Shown here one piece after another: positions 1 to 7,825 of a stretch of 64,000 nucleotides of DNA. Made by a program: the position numbers and the translations under genes. The stretch is from Bacteroidales bacterium. Its GTDB lineage: Bacteria; Bacteroidota; Bacteroidia; Bacteroidales; WCHB1-69. Position 1 is the first letter of the stretch; each line of letters opens with the position of its first letter. The stretch lies in NCBI GenBank assembly GCA_016290295.1, contig JAEETJ010000008.1, positions 1 through 64,000 of the forward strand. The letters are read 5' to 3'. The notes beneath the pieces were generated by a model. That model was not told where the DNA came from, ran no database searches, and saw only the letters and a program-made list of their open reading frames with translations.

Positions 1-368
1 CTCTCACTAATATTGAATTTCCGGAAAGCATATACGAGATAGAACGCTTTGCCTTCAATGGATGTAAGAGTCTGGAAAAAATCGTGCTGCCAAAAGAAAT
101 GACACGATTAGACCCCTGCGTGTTCCCTGGTTGCTCATCTCTTGTTGAAATCGTTATTCCAGAAGGAATGACTAAATTAGGTGCCGGTTCTTTTGATTAC
201 TGTCGGAGCCTCACGGACATATACTGTTACTCTGAAGTGCCACCGGAGATATACCAGGCTTTTGATGGTGTCCCTCTGGAACAAGTTACCGTTCATGTTC
301 CTGTAGTCAAAAAATATAAGAAAGATATTCTTTGGAAAGAATTTGGAAAACTTGTGCCAATACAATAA
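1..368 (+). CDS. BspA-like leucine-rich-repeat protein, C-terminal part
   Basis: The reading frame is open from the left edge of the window (first full codon at position 3) to the TAA at 366-368, so the start lies outside. The visible 121 residues hold about three LRR_5 repeats of the BspA type, each with the pattern F..C.SL..I..P..(M)T.L, for example FNGCKSL and FPGCSSLVEIVIPEG. They are followed by the usual BspA end with Y...ILW..F..L. Proteins of this family are secreted or surface-exposed and bind host or matrix proteins. No sorting tail is visible at the C-terminus, which ends directly after the last repeat. The domain call is safe; the role is inferred from the family only. Confidence 0.8.
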   Translation, partial: LTNIEFPESIYEIERFAFNGCKSLEKIVLPKEMTRLDPCVFPGCSSLVEIVIPEGMTKLGAGSFDYCRSLTDIYCYSEVPPEIYQAFDGVPLEQVTVHVPVVKKYKKDILWKEFGKLVPIQ

Positions 369-406
369 GAAAAAATTTTTGCGCTTAATATTTGATATAG
401 AACTAT

Positions 407-961
407 ATGACAGAATTGGAATGTTTAAGAAATAGTCTTGTGTTAACGGAGACGGATTCTTCTAAAATTGAAAGCATCTTCAAAGACATCGCGAAGAATC
501 TTCTTAACAATTTTGTCATCAGGAAGGGATATAAGTTATATCGCATGGTAGAGATAGAGTTTTATTATAACCTAACCGACACAGCGCTCATAACATACAA
601 ACGCATGACTGAGGCTGGAGAGTGGTTCAACCATGACTTTGGTGTTGATCTTACTTTCAAGAGTAATGAAAAGTCATACGGAGGAATTCTCATCCGCTCC
701 ATCGAGTGCAATGGGAAATTTTGCAATGGGCCATTAAAGACCAGAGCCTTGCTATTCCAGTTTGATGCTTTTGGAGGAAAGGACGCTGTTCCTACGCTAG
801 AATATTGTCCAAGGGCAAATGCGATTGAGCCTGTTGCTTCTACACGCTATAATATATCAGAAAAACAATATTTCCGATACTGCATTCCAAAAGAACTATG
901 GACTGAACACAAGGGATATGCAGCATATCCATGGGATTATAAAGGAAATCCTAAAATATAG
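407..961 (+). CDS. Hypothetical protein with weak glycosylase-like layout
   Basis: 184 residues, no signal peptide, no membrane segment, probably cytoplasmic. I do not recognise a named domain with certainty. The order of short motifs (VEIEFYY near residue 48, GVDLTF near 79, GGILIRSIE near 93, GPLKT near 108) recalls the layout of 3-methyladenine DNA glycosylases of the AAG type, where an E.E.Y stretch precedes LIRA.E and a GP.K segment. This is a resemblance in pattern only and could be chance. It lies 38 bases after the BspA-like gene in the same direction; the AT-rich composition differs from the GC-rich genes that follow. Confidence 0.6.
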   Translation: MTELECLRNSLVLTETDSSKIESIFKDIAKNLLNNFVIRKGYKLYRMVEIEFYYNLTDTALITYKRMTEAGEWFNHDFGVDLTFKSNEKSYGGILIRSIECNGKFCNGPLKTRALLFQFDAFGGKDAVPTLEYCPRANAIEPVASTRYNISEKQYFRYCIPKELWTEHKGYAAYPWDYKGNPKI

Positions 962-1041
962 ATAGTAGATGCATATAATGTAGAGAATATATAAAATCAA
1001 CAAATAAATTCCAATTTAGCAAACAACAAACAACTACCAAT

Positions 1042-1578
1042 ATGAAGAAAGTCATCGTAATTTCAACCAGTCTCCGCCCGGGCTCGAACAGCCACGCGAT
1101 GGCGGAGCAGTTTGCCAAGGGCGCGGAAGCCGCCGGACATCAAGTGGAGTTTGTCTCGCTGCGAGGCAAGGAAATCAAGTTCTGTGTCGGCTGCCTGTCG
1201 TGCCAGAAGACGGGCGCGTGCGTCATCAAGGACGATGTGCCGGCCATTATGGAGAGCGTGCTCAACGCCGATGTGGTCTGCTGGGCCACGCCGATCTACT
1301 ACTACGAGATGAGCGGCCAGATGAAGACCCTCATCGACCGCATGAACGCGATGTATCCCAAAGATTACAAGTTCCGCGACGTCTATCTGCTGACCACCGC
1401 GGCCGAGAATGAGGAATTTGTGCCGAAACGCGCCGAGGGCGGCCTCACCGGCTGGATAGACTGCTACGAGAAGTCCGCACTCAAAGGCCACATCTTCTGC
1501 GGCGGTGTGGGCGGTCCCAACGAGATTGTCGGCAACGCCAAACTGCAGGAGGCGTTTGAATTAGGAAAACATGTTTAG
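1042..1578 (+). CDS. Flavodoxin-like NAD(P)H-dependent oxidoreductase
   Basis: 178 residues of the FMN_red/flavodoxin_2 fold. The phosphate-binding loop is visible as SLRPGSNS at residues 10-17, and the flavin-contacting segment as TPIYYYEMSGQMKTLIDR. Cysteines at residues 48, 51, 54 and 60 (CVGCLSC then C) match the subgroup of iron-sulfur flavoproteins and related reductases that carry a CxxCxxC stretch. It would reduce an FMN-bound substrate or supply electrons to a partner. The next gene, a second flavin enzyme, starts 28 bases downstream, and an amidohydrolase/monooxygenase follows, so the three probably act together. Codon use is strikingly GC-rich compared with the preceding gene. Substrate unknown. 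Confidence 0.85.
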   Translation: MKKVIVISTSLRPGSNSHAMAEQFAKGAEAAGHQVEFVSLRGKEIKFCVGCLSCQKTGACVIKDDVPAIMESVLNADVVCWATPIYYYEMSGQMKTLIDRMNAMYPKDYKFRDVYLLTTAAENEEFVPKRAEGGLTGWIDCYEKSALKGHIFCGGVGGPNEIVGNAKLQEAFELGKHV

Positions 1579-1606
1579 AAACAAAAATAAAATAGAATAA
1601 CAGTTT

Positions 1607-2170
1607 ATGAAACAACCAATTAAAACCACAGAAGCCATCTTCCCGATGCCTGTTTTGCTCGTGGCCACATACAACGAAGACGGCACCATTGACGTAATGA
1701 ACGCCGCATGGGGCACCATGCTCGACCGAGAACGCGTAGCCCTCAACCTCACTGAAACTCACCGCACGGTGGAGAACATCAAGCGCACTAAGGGATTCGT
1801 CATCCACATCGCCGATGCAGCCCATGTCGTAGAAGCCGACTGGTTTGGCGTGGTTAGCGGCAAGAAGGAACCCGCAAAGTTTGCCAAAAGCGGTCTCACC
1901 GCCACTAAGTCAGCATTGGTCAACGCACCGATTATCAACGAACTGCCTATCGCCATTGAATGCGAATTTATAGAATACCAAAGCGACGACACGGGTCTTG
2001 GTGTCATTGGCAAGGTGCTGCAGACCTCCGTGGAAGCCGACAAGATGAAAGACGGCAAGGTTGATATTGAAGCTCTGCAAGCCATCGCCTTCGACCCCTA
2101 CACACACGGATACTACCTTGTAGGTCAGCGCGTTGGCGAGGCCTTCAAGGACGGGATGAAATTGAAGTAA
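1607..2170 (+). CDS. Flavin reductase-like protein (flavoredoxin family)
   Basis: 187 residues with the FMN-binding split-barrel pattern of the flavin reductase-like family: FPMPVLLVATYNEDG near the start, then VMNAAWGTMLDRERVALNL, and NAPIINELPIAIECEF in the middle. These cytoplasmic proteins bind FMN and pass electrons between NAD(P)H-dependent reductases and an acceptor. It sits between the flavodoxin-like reductase (28 bases upstream) and the secreted amidohydrolase fusion (30 bases downstream), all in the same direction, which suggests one transcript. The start is the ATG at 1607 preceded by an A-rich stretch typical of Bacteroidota. Family assignment is firm; the actual electron acceptor cannot be read from sequence. 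Confidence 0.85.
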   Translation: MKQPIKTTEAIFPMPVLLVATYNEDGTIDVMNAAWGTMLDRERVALNLTETHRTVENIKRTKGFVIHIADAAHVVEADWFGVVSGKKEPAKFAKSGLTATKSALVNAPIINELPIAIECEFIEYQSDDTGLGVIGKVLQTSVEADKMKDGKVDIEALQAIAFDPYTHGYYLVGQRVGEAFKDGMKLK

Positions 2171-2200
2171 TCATCGGTGACAACCAAACTAAACATCAAC

Positions 2201-3529
2201 ATGCGCAAAAGCCTGATTATCTTAGCTATTATGACCCTTTCTGCATTGCCATCCATGGCACAAATCGACCTGCACAGTCACGCTATCACGCAGGGCTACC
2301 TCGACTACATCAAGGCCAACGGCGCCGAAATGGACGAGGGATTCCCCATTCCAAACTGGGACGTAGAGAAGCACATTGCCTTCATGGACAAGGCCGGCAT
2401 CCAGACTTCGGTGCTGACGATGCCCGCGCCGCAACCCTTCTTCGGCGATGCGGAGGCTTCGGCAAAAGTGTGCCGAAAGTACAACGAGGAGTGTGCCGCG
2501 CTGAAGGCCCGCTATCCGGGGCGTTTTATGTTCTGCGCCGCGCTGCCCCTGCCCGACGTACCGCACGCCTTGGAAGAGGCACGCTACGCCTTGGAGGTGT
2601 TGGGAGCTGACGGCATCAAACTGGCCACCAACAGCTACGGACAGTACCTCGGCGACCCCGCCTTGGACACGCTGATGGCCTACCTCAACACGCAAAAGGC
2701 CGTCGTCATCCTGCATCCGCACAAACCCTCGGCGGTGAACGCACAGCTGATTGCCGATGTGCCGCTGGCAAGCTACGAATATCTGGCCGAGACCTCTCGT
2801 GCGGCACTCAACATGGTGGCGCACAACGTGTTGGTACGCTATCCAAACCTGAAGGTAGTGGTGCCGCACTGCGGATCTTTCCTGCCCAACGCCCTGCCGC
2901 GCTTCCGTTCTCTGCTGCCCGTGATGGTGAAGCAGGGCATTATGCAGCCCGTGGATGTCGATGCCAACCTTTCGCGCCTCTACTACGACCTGGCCGGCGC
3001 ACCCACCGATGACGTCCTCGACGCGCTTCTCACCATCACCACGCCCGACCATATCCTCTATGGCAGCGACTACCCGTATGTGGCCGAGCCGGTGCTCATC
3101 AGCGGGAAGCAGGCCTTGGAGGAGCGTCTCGCCTCGCACGGACTGAACCCGCAGGACATCTTCACCGACAACGCCCGCCGGTTGTTCGGCGAGAATGTGC
3201 CCCTGCGGCAATTCGGCGAGCGCATCGTCCGCCTCGCTGAAATAGAGGTGGTGCCAGAGTATCTGGAAGCGTATCTGGCTTACGCCAAAGAGGTTGGGAT
3301 GACCTCTGTGAAGGTGGAGCCCGGTGTGCTGACCCTCTTCTCCATGCAGACCAAGGAAGACCCCTGCAAAATCTACATCCTCGAAATCTACGCCGACCAA
3401 GAGGCTTACCAGAGCCATCTCCAGACCGCCCATTTCAAGAAGTACAAAGAGGGCACCGCCCAAATGGTGAAATCGCTGAAGCTGATTGACACCAAACCGA
3501 TGGTGGGAATGGAGATGATAGGGCATTAA
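2201..3529 (+). CDS. Secreted amidohydrolase fused to quinol-monooxygenase-like (ABM) domain
   Basis: 442 residues from the ATG at 2201; an upstream in-frame GTG at 2177 would only add eight residues in front of the signal peptide. Residues 1-21 form a type I signal peptide ending SMAQ. The main domain is an amidohydrolase_2 TIM barrel: metal-binding HSH at 25-27, a later VVVPHCGSF histidine and the GSDYPY aspartate near residue 280. Such enzymes decarboxylate or hydrolyse cyclic substrates (ACMSD-like). Residues from about 345 on (RIVRLAEIEV to the end) form a dimeric ferredoxin-like ABM domain of the YgiN type, with the typical EPGVLTLF strand. The fusion and periplasmic location are unusual. 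Neighbouring flavin enzymes and efflux genes point to metabolism of an aromatic or quinone-like compound, but that is inference. Confidence 0.85.
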   Translation: MRKSLIILAIMTLSALPSMAQIDLHSHAITQGYLDYIKANGAEMDEGFPIPNWDVEKHIAFMDKAGIQTSVLTMPAPQPFFGDAEASAKVCRKYNEECAALKARYPGRFMFCAALPLPDVPHALEEARYALEVLGADGIKLATNSYGQYLGDPALDTLMAYLNTQKAVVILHPHKPSAVNAQLIADVPLASYEYLAETSRAALNMVAHNVLVRYPNLKVVVPHCGSFLPNALPRFRSLLPVMVKQGIMQPVDVDANLSRLYYDLAGAPTDDVLDALLTITTPDHILYGSDYPYVAEPVLISGKQALEERLASHGLNPQDIFTDNARRLFGENVPLRQFGERIVRLAEIEVVPEYLEAYLAYAKEVGMTSVKVEPGVLTLFSMQTKEDPCKIYILEIYADQEAYQSHLQTAHFKKYKEGTAQMVKSLKLIDTKPMVGMEMIGH

Positions 3530-3830
3530 ACGTACAGGAAGGTGCCAGCAACGAGTGACTGGAGCCCATGGATGACACGACATACAATAAAGCAAAATAG
3601 AACAACGAAACAATGCCAATTTAGTTTAACCTTCCCAAATCTGTCAACCTTTTTCAGGGGAAGTCAGGGTTTTCATGGATATCAACAAAAAATGAAAATG
3701 AAAAATTTTCTCCTGTTGATTCAAAAAAAAGAAAAAATCCGTACTTTTGCCACTGTTTTTGAGCCTTGGTAAAGGCGAGGGGTAGCCCTATAATATTCCA
3801 CTGATTATCAATAAATTATAGGACTGCCTT
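3530..3830. other. Intergenic region with promoter and inverted repeat
   Basis: About 300 bases without a convincing gene. A short open frame at 3542-3772 has no domain, no start context and a composition unlike coding sequence. The region holds the promoter box at 3742-3749 and, in the leader of the efflux operon, an inverted repeat CCTATAAT (3787-3794) / ATTATAGG (3815-3822) with a 20-base spacer. Confidence 0.6.
3742..3749 (+). promoter_or_regulatory. Bacteroidota -7 box for the EmrA/MFS operon
   Basis: TACTTTTG fits TAnnTTTG; a TTG lies at 3716-3718, 23 bases upstream, slightly far for the -33 element. The leader to the ATG at 3831 is about 75 bases and contains the inverted repeat at 3787-3822, a possible binding site or leader hairpin. 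Confidence 0.6.
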
Positions 3831-4865
3831 ATGAAAAAGACGAAACTCCGTTCCTACATCTACAACACCGTGATTATCCTACTTCTGATAGCGGGAATCG
3901 TTTATGTTGTGCTTCAATTCACCCATTTCGGTCACGTGGAATACACCGACAACGCCCGTGTGTGCCAATACATCGCCCCACAGAACACCCGCGTGCAAGG
4001 GTTCATCCGTGAAATCCGCTTCGAGGCGTACCAGCACGTGAACGAGGGTGACACGCTCGTCACCCTGGAGGACAGTGAGTACCGGCTCCGATTGGCGCAG
4101 GCTCGCAGTGACCTCGCCCGTGCCGAACAGCAGAGCAAACAAGCAGGCTCGTCGGTGCTCAGTGCCACTAGTAACATCAATGCCACACAGTCTCTGAAAG
4201 AAGAGGCTCGTGTGAACATGGAGAATCTCCAGCGCGATGACCACCGATACGAGCAGTTGTTGCTTGTCGGCGGGGTTTCACAGCACCAGTACGACCAAAC
4301 CCATACCGCCTATCTCGCCGCCAAGGCCCGCTACGAGCAAATATGCCATACCGTTGATATGCAGCAGAATGTTGCCGACGAGCAGGGCTACAGCCGTTCC
4401 GCCTCCGAAGCGGCGGTAAAGTTGGCACAGGCGGCCGTAGAGCTGGCAGAACTCAACCTGTCATACTGCTACATCATCGCCACCCACTCGGGTGTGGTCG
4501 GCGCACGCGACATCAACGTCGGCGAACTGGTCAACCCGGGGCAGACGCTCGTCAGCATCGTCGATGAAAACCAAAAATGGGTGGAGGCCAACTATCGCGA
4601 AAGCCAACTATCTCATATTAAGGACGGTGCGGAGGTCAACATCGTGGTAGATGCCATTCCCGGCCACAAGTACAAAGGCCGTGTGGAGCGTCTCTCCGAT
4701 GCCACCGGCAGCGCTTTTTCGCTGCTGCCCGTCGATAACGCCACCGGTAATTTTGTCAAGGTAGAGCAACGGCTCACCGTCCGCATCGCCCTCGACGAGA
4801 ACAGCGCTGAGGACCTGAAAAAGCTCAAGGCGGGCTACAGTGTGGAGTGCGAAGTGAAATACTAA
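3831..4865 (+). CDS. HlyD/EmrA-family membrane fusion protein
   Basis: 344 residues. One N-terminal membrane anchor (about residues 13-30), then the barrel-sandwich half YIAPQNTRVQGFI, a long alpha-helical hairpin (about residues 85-205, rich in Ala/Gln/Glu), the second half SGVVGARDINVGELVNPG and a beta-barrel segment. This is the layout of periplasmic adaptors that link an inner-membrane pump to a TolC channel. The MFS pump gene begins 4 bases after the stop codon, so the pair forms an EmrAB-like exporter. No TolC homologue is encoded nearby. It directly follows the flavin/amidohydrolase genes and shares their GC-rich codon use, so it may export their product or the compound they act on. 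Confidence 0.9.
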   Translation: MKKTKLRSYIYNTVIILLLIAGIVYVVLQFTHFGHVEYTDNARVCQYIAPQNTRVQGFIREIRFEAYQHVNEGDTLVTLEDSEYRLRLAQARSDLARAEQQSKQAGSSVLSATSNINATQSLKEEARVNMENLQRDDHRYEQLLLVGGVSQHQYDQTHTAYLAAKARYEQICHTVDMQQNVADEQGYSRSASEAAVKLAQAAVELAELNLSYCYIIATHSGVVGARDINVGELVNPGQTLVSIVDENQKWVEANYRESQLSHIKDGAEVNIVVDAIPGHKYKGRVERLSDATGSAFSLLPVDNATGNFVKVEQRLTVRIALDENSAEDLKKLKAGYSVECEVKY

Positions 4866-4869
4866 CGTT

Positions 4870-6450
4870 ATGCAAACCAACCATCCTTTCATGATGCCCA
4901 TGTTCCGGGCATTCGTGCCGCGGCGCATCCAACCGTGGATTTACCTTGTGCAGGTGATGTGCATCCAGTTCTCCGGCGGGGTCTATCTCGGTGCGTTGGA
5001 GGCGGTGCGTGGCACCACCAACCTGATGATCGAGGACCTGCTGATGCTGCTCTACACCGGCTTAGCGGGTATGGCGGTCTGGTTCCCGATGCTCTTCCGG
5101 ATGAAGTTCCGCTTCACCAACCAGCAGCTGCTCTGCGGCGCGGCGGCGGTAATCGGCATCTGCAACTTCATCACGATGAACACCACCAATATGGCCATAC
5201 TTCTGCCCATCTGTTTCATCGCGGGCATCGCGAAGATACAGGGCACTTTTGAATGTATGAGCAACATCCAACTGTGGATCACGCCGCCGCGCGACTTCGG
5301 GGTCTTCTTCCCAGTGCTGCACATCGTCCTGCTCACTGCCATCACGGGCAGCGCATGGCTTGCGGCGGTGGTCGCCTTCCACCTTCCCTGGCAGATGATG
5401 CACGTGCTCACCATCGGCACGATGTGCTTCGTCATCCTCGTGCAACTCACCCTTTGCAAACCCTTCTGCCCGATGCCGCAGCGGATGCCGCTCAAGGGCA
5501 TCGACATCACCACCGGGCTGCTGATGAGCGTGCTGATGCTGATGGTCAGCTACTTCCTCGTCTATGGCGACTACCTGATGTGGTTCCGGTCACCCCGCCT
5601 GCGCTGGATCGTCGCCCTCACGCTCATCCTGCTGGCGTTCATCCTCTATCGCCTCAAGACGGTGGAGAAACCGTACATCTCGTTGGAGATCTTCCGTTAT
5701 AAGAACGTGGTGGCCATCTTGTTGGTCACCGTGGTGGCGGAATTGCTGCTCGGTGCGGAACACACACTGGAGGAGATTTACTGGAGCGAGGTGCGCGGAT
5801 TGGAGGAGCACACCAAGACGGGACTGTGTCTGTGGTCGTTGCCAGGCGTGTTTGCCGGCGTGGTCATCACCCTTTTTTGGCTCGGACACAGGAAGTGGAA
5901 AGTGTGGAAGTTGTTCGCCATCGGCTTCGGCTGCATCATGGTATATGCGATACGGATGTACTTCCTGATGGATCTCAACGTGCCGATCACGGCCTACCGG
6001 TGGGCGTTGGTGTTCCGAGGGTGCGCATACGCGGTGCTGGCGGTGTCGCTGATGTGGTCGCTCCACGAGTCGGTGCACGAGCTGGAGCACTTCTTTATGG
6101 CGCTGTTCATCTTCAATGTCATCCACATGTACCTCGCCGGCGCCTCGGGCTACGGACTCTACACCTCGTTGTTCCAGCATTTTATGGCCGACAACATGTC
6201 GCGTTACGGCTCATACCTGACGTTGACGGGTGTGGACATGCAGCAGTTCGACATAAACGGATTCATAAACGGCTACTACCTCCATTCGATGATGTCGGTG
6301 ACGCTGAAGCAAATTTTTGGGCAGATTATATGGGCGGCGGGCTTCATGACGATGGCGTTCCTTCTGTTGGACATCCCGCGGGTGCGCACGGGCATCGAGA
6401 AGGTCCCCTACTGGCCGGTGTATGGCATCAAGATGCTGGCTCGCGGATAA
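4870..6450 (+). CDS. MFS transporter, DHA2/EmrB-like efflux pump
   Basis: 526 residues with about 14 hydrophobic segments, the size and topology of DHA2 drug:proton antiporters. Sequence begins with a short cytoplasmic end (FVPRRIQPWIYLVQVMCIQF) and alternates long hydrophobic stretches with short charged loops. It starts 4 bases after the EmrA-like adaptor, so the two are translationally close. Classical DHA2 motifs (for example the GxxxGPxxGG antiporter motif) are not obvious, which is normal for the diverged Bacteroidota branch. A bulky, proton-coupled export substrate is expected; identity unknown. Confidence 0.85.
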   Translation: MQTNHPFMMPMFRAFVPRRIQPWIYLVQVMCIQFSGGVYLGALEAVRGTTNLMIEDLLMLLYTGLAGMAVWFPMLFRMKFRFTNQQLLCGAAAVIGICNFITMNTTNMAILLPICFIAGIAKIQGTFECMSNIQLWITPPRDFGVFFPVLHIVLLTAITGSAWLAAVVAFHLPWQMMHVLTIGTMCFVILVQLTLCKPFCPMPQRMPLKGIDITTGLLMSVLMLMVSYFLVYGDYLMWFRSPRLRWIVALTLILLAFILYRLKTVEKPYISLEIFRYKNVVAILLVTVVAELLLGAEHTLEEIYWSEVRGLEEHTKTGLCLWSLPGVFAGVVITLFWLGHRKWKVWKLFAIGFGCIMVYAIRMYFLMDLNVPITAYRWALVFRGCAYAVLAVSLMWSLHESVHELEHFFMALFIFNVIHMYLAGASGYGLYTSLFQHFMADNMSRYGSYLTLTGVDMQQFDINGFINGYYLHSMMSVTLKQIFGQIIWAAGFMTMAFLLLDIPRVRTGIEKVPYWPVYGIKMLARG

Positions 6451-6467
6451 AGAATCCTATTTTTTCT

Positions 6468-6475
6468 TATTTTTG
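6468..6475 (+). promoter_or_regulatory. -7 box for lipoprotein gene 6524
   Basis: TATTTTTG followed by CCGCC, 49 bases before the ATG at 6524. No clear TTG at the -33 distance. Confidence 0.5.
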
Positions 6476-6523
6476 CCGCCTTAAAAGATGAAATAATAAA
6501 TACGAACAAATGGTATGTGTAAT

Positions 6524-6970
6524 ATGAGAAAAAATGTTTTGATAATCTTTGCCTTGATAATGCTTACAGCATGTCGTGGCAGGCAAAAGCAGGCAGAAAG
6601 CGCTGATGCGGTCGTTGCTGATTCAACGGAAGTGATGGCACCGAAAGAAACGGACTTGACGGCAAGTCATCCCCAAAGCTACAGTCTGACGGGTACCATT
6701 GGTAAAGAAAAAGCCAGCATGGTGCTTGACAAGAACGGCAACAATGTGACGGGTGTCGTCACGCGATGTGACTATTGCTTACCTATCAATGTGGAAGGCA
6801 CTTGGCAGGGTGACAACATCACAGTGGATGGGGTAAGCCAAGCCGGCTCACATATTAAATATAAATTGACGGTCACAGGCAACGCGGTTCAAGGTGCAGA
6901 GATATTGTCTGCCGAAGGAGAAGTCGAAAAGCAAAACGTCGCCATGGCGATAGAACACAGCCAACCTTGA
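6524..6970 (+). CDS. Small lipoprotein of unknown function
   Basis: 148 residues from the ATG at 6524 (an in-frame ATG three codons earlier at 6515 is possible). The signal peptide MRKNVLIIFALIMLTAC ends in a lipobox with Cys17. The mature part starts with a charged, flexible stretch and continues as short beta-like segments (YSLTGTIGKEKASMVLDK and ITVDGVSQAGSHIKYKL), suggesting a compact beta fold such as a small lipocalin-like or ecotin-like barrel. I recognise no named family. Own promoter; its 3' end is 81 bases from a convergent lipoprotein gene. Confidence 0.7.
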   Translation: MRKNVLIIFALIMLTACRGRQKQAESADAVVADSTEVMAPKETDLTASHPQSYSLTGTIGKEKASMVLDKNGNNVTGVVTRCDYCLPINVEGTWQGDNITVDGVSQAGSHIKYKLTVTGNAVQGAEILSAEGEVEKQNVAMAIEHSQP

Positions 6971-7051
6971 GGACCATTCTCAACGACACTCCTCCGCACC
7001 CGTGCGCGGTGAAAATGACAGAATGAAACAATAGAGGCAGACGAGCAGGGT

Positions 7052-7498
7052 TCACTTTAATTGGGTCGGATAGATCGATGACTCGTCTCGTTTCATTATG
7101 TAGCGGAAGTTCCGGTCGATGCCGATTTCATTGTATCTTGGACAAAGCACCAGCTCGTCGCTGGTGAGCTTTTCCACCACAAATACCCTTCCATCATAGC
7201 AACCTCCTTGGATCTCCAACAACCACTTGCCGGATTCTTTCGAGAGAGTATAACTATGCCACTCTGCGAGACAATCCGTTCGTGAGTCGGATACCCGCAC
7301 ATTGTCGTTTGTGAACTCCATACAGATAGTTCCTTCTGGGATGTACACCTGTCCTGCGATGGTTATTTCGAACGACTGCGCCGTGTTGGCCCATTGGCCA
7401 ATAAGAGCGTCTTTGTTCATGTTGTCTTTGCCGCAGGCTGCCATCAGGATGGTGGCGAGGGCAAGTACGGTAATGTTTTTAACACTTAAATGTTTCAT
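7052..7498 (-). CDS. Lipocalin-like lipoprotein
   Basis: 148 residues from the ATG at 7496-7498; a longer frame reaching 7537 would put a polar stretch in front of the signal peptide and is less likely. Signal peptide with lipobox LMAAC followed by GKDNMNKDALIGQWANTAQSFEI, which is the typical opening of Bacteroidota lipocalin-like proteins (GxW strand after the lipid anchor). The remaining strands end in FRYIMKRDE. Probably periplasmic, anchored to inner or outer membrane. No ligand can be suggested. It is divergent from the small frames at 7724-7902 and convergent with the lipoprotein at 6524. Confidence 0.75.
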   Translation of the reverse strand: MKHLSVKNITVLALATILMAACGKDNMNKDALIGQWANTAQSFEITIAGQVYIPEGTICMEFTNDNVRVSDSRTDCLAEWHSYTLSKESGKWLLEIQGGCYDGRVFVVEKLTSDELVLCPRYNEIGIDRNFRYIMKRDESSIYPTQLK

Positions 7499-7650
7499 AT
7501 TTAATATTTTTTGATGATTGTTCACTGGATTTGACACACATTTCCCTTTCTATTCTATTAGTCGCAAAAAAAGATGATTTCGTTACATTGAAAACGAATT
7601 TTTTACGTTTGAATTGTTAGCGGTAGATATTCGGAATGTTTTGCAATCAC

Positions 7651-7694
7651 AATCCGTAACTCTGAAAGAGAGGTCTTGGGTTGCGGATTTTTTT
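7651..7694 (+). terminator. Terminator-like hairpin before promoter 7696
   Basis: AATCCGTAAC (7651-7660) pairs with GTTGCGGATT (7680-7689) with one G-U pair, and a run of T follows to 7694. No plus-strand gene ends nearby, so it may stop read-through or antisense transcription, or be a remnant. Confidence 0.45.
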
Positions 7695-7695
7695 G

Positions 7696-7703
7696 TACTT
7701 TTG
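7696..7703 (+). promoter_or_regulatory. -7 box in front of tiny frames
   Basis: TACTTTTG with TTG at 7676-7678, 17 bases upstream. It starts one base after the T-run of the hairpin at 7651-7694. Confidence 0.55.
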
Positions 7704-7723
7704 CGGCTAAGTAATGAAGTAAT

Positions 7724-7825
7724 ATGACCATCGGTAATTTTTTGCAAACGTTTCTGCCTTTGCTCAATGCCGAGTCCCTATCTGCTGTTGGGATTGATAG
7801 TTTGAGATATATAAAACAGAGATGA
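7724..7825 (+). CDS. Tiny open reading frame, possible gene remnant
   Basis: 33 codons from ATG at 7724 to TGA at 7823-7825, starting MTIGNFLQTFLPLLNAE. It lies about 15-20 bases after the predicted transcription start of the 7696 promoter and its stop overlaps the start of the next tiny frame (ATGA). No homology can be asserted. It may be a leader peptide or the remains of a decayed gene. Confidence 0.3.
   Translation: MTIGNFLQTFLPLLNAESLSAVGIDSLRYIKQR

Noticed and set aside
2222..3619. 465-codon minus-strand frame
   Set aside because: Shadow of the amidohydrolase fusion gene caused by its GC-rich codons; the His-rich peptide has no recognisable fold.
3542..3772. 76-codon plus-strand frame after the amidohydrolase gene
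   Set aside because: No domain, lies across a promoter region, odd composition, no start context.
5590..6180. 196-codon minus-strand frame within the MFS gene
   Set aside because: Shadow frame; the MFS protein on the plus strand is clear.
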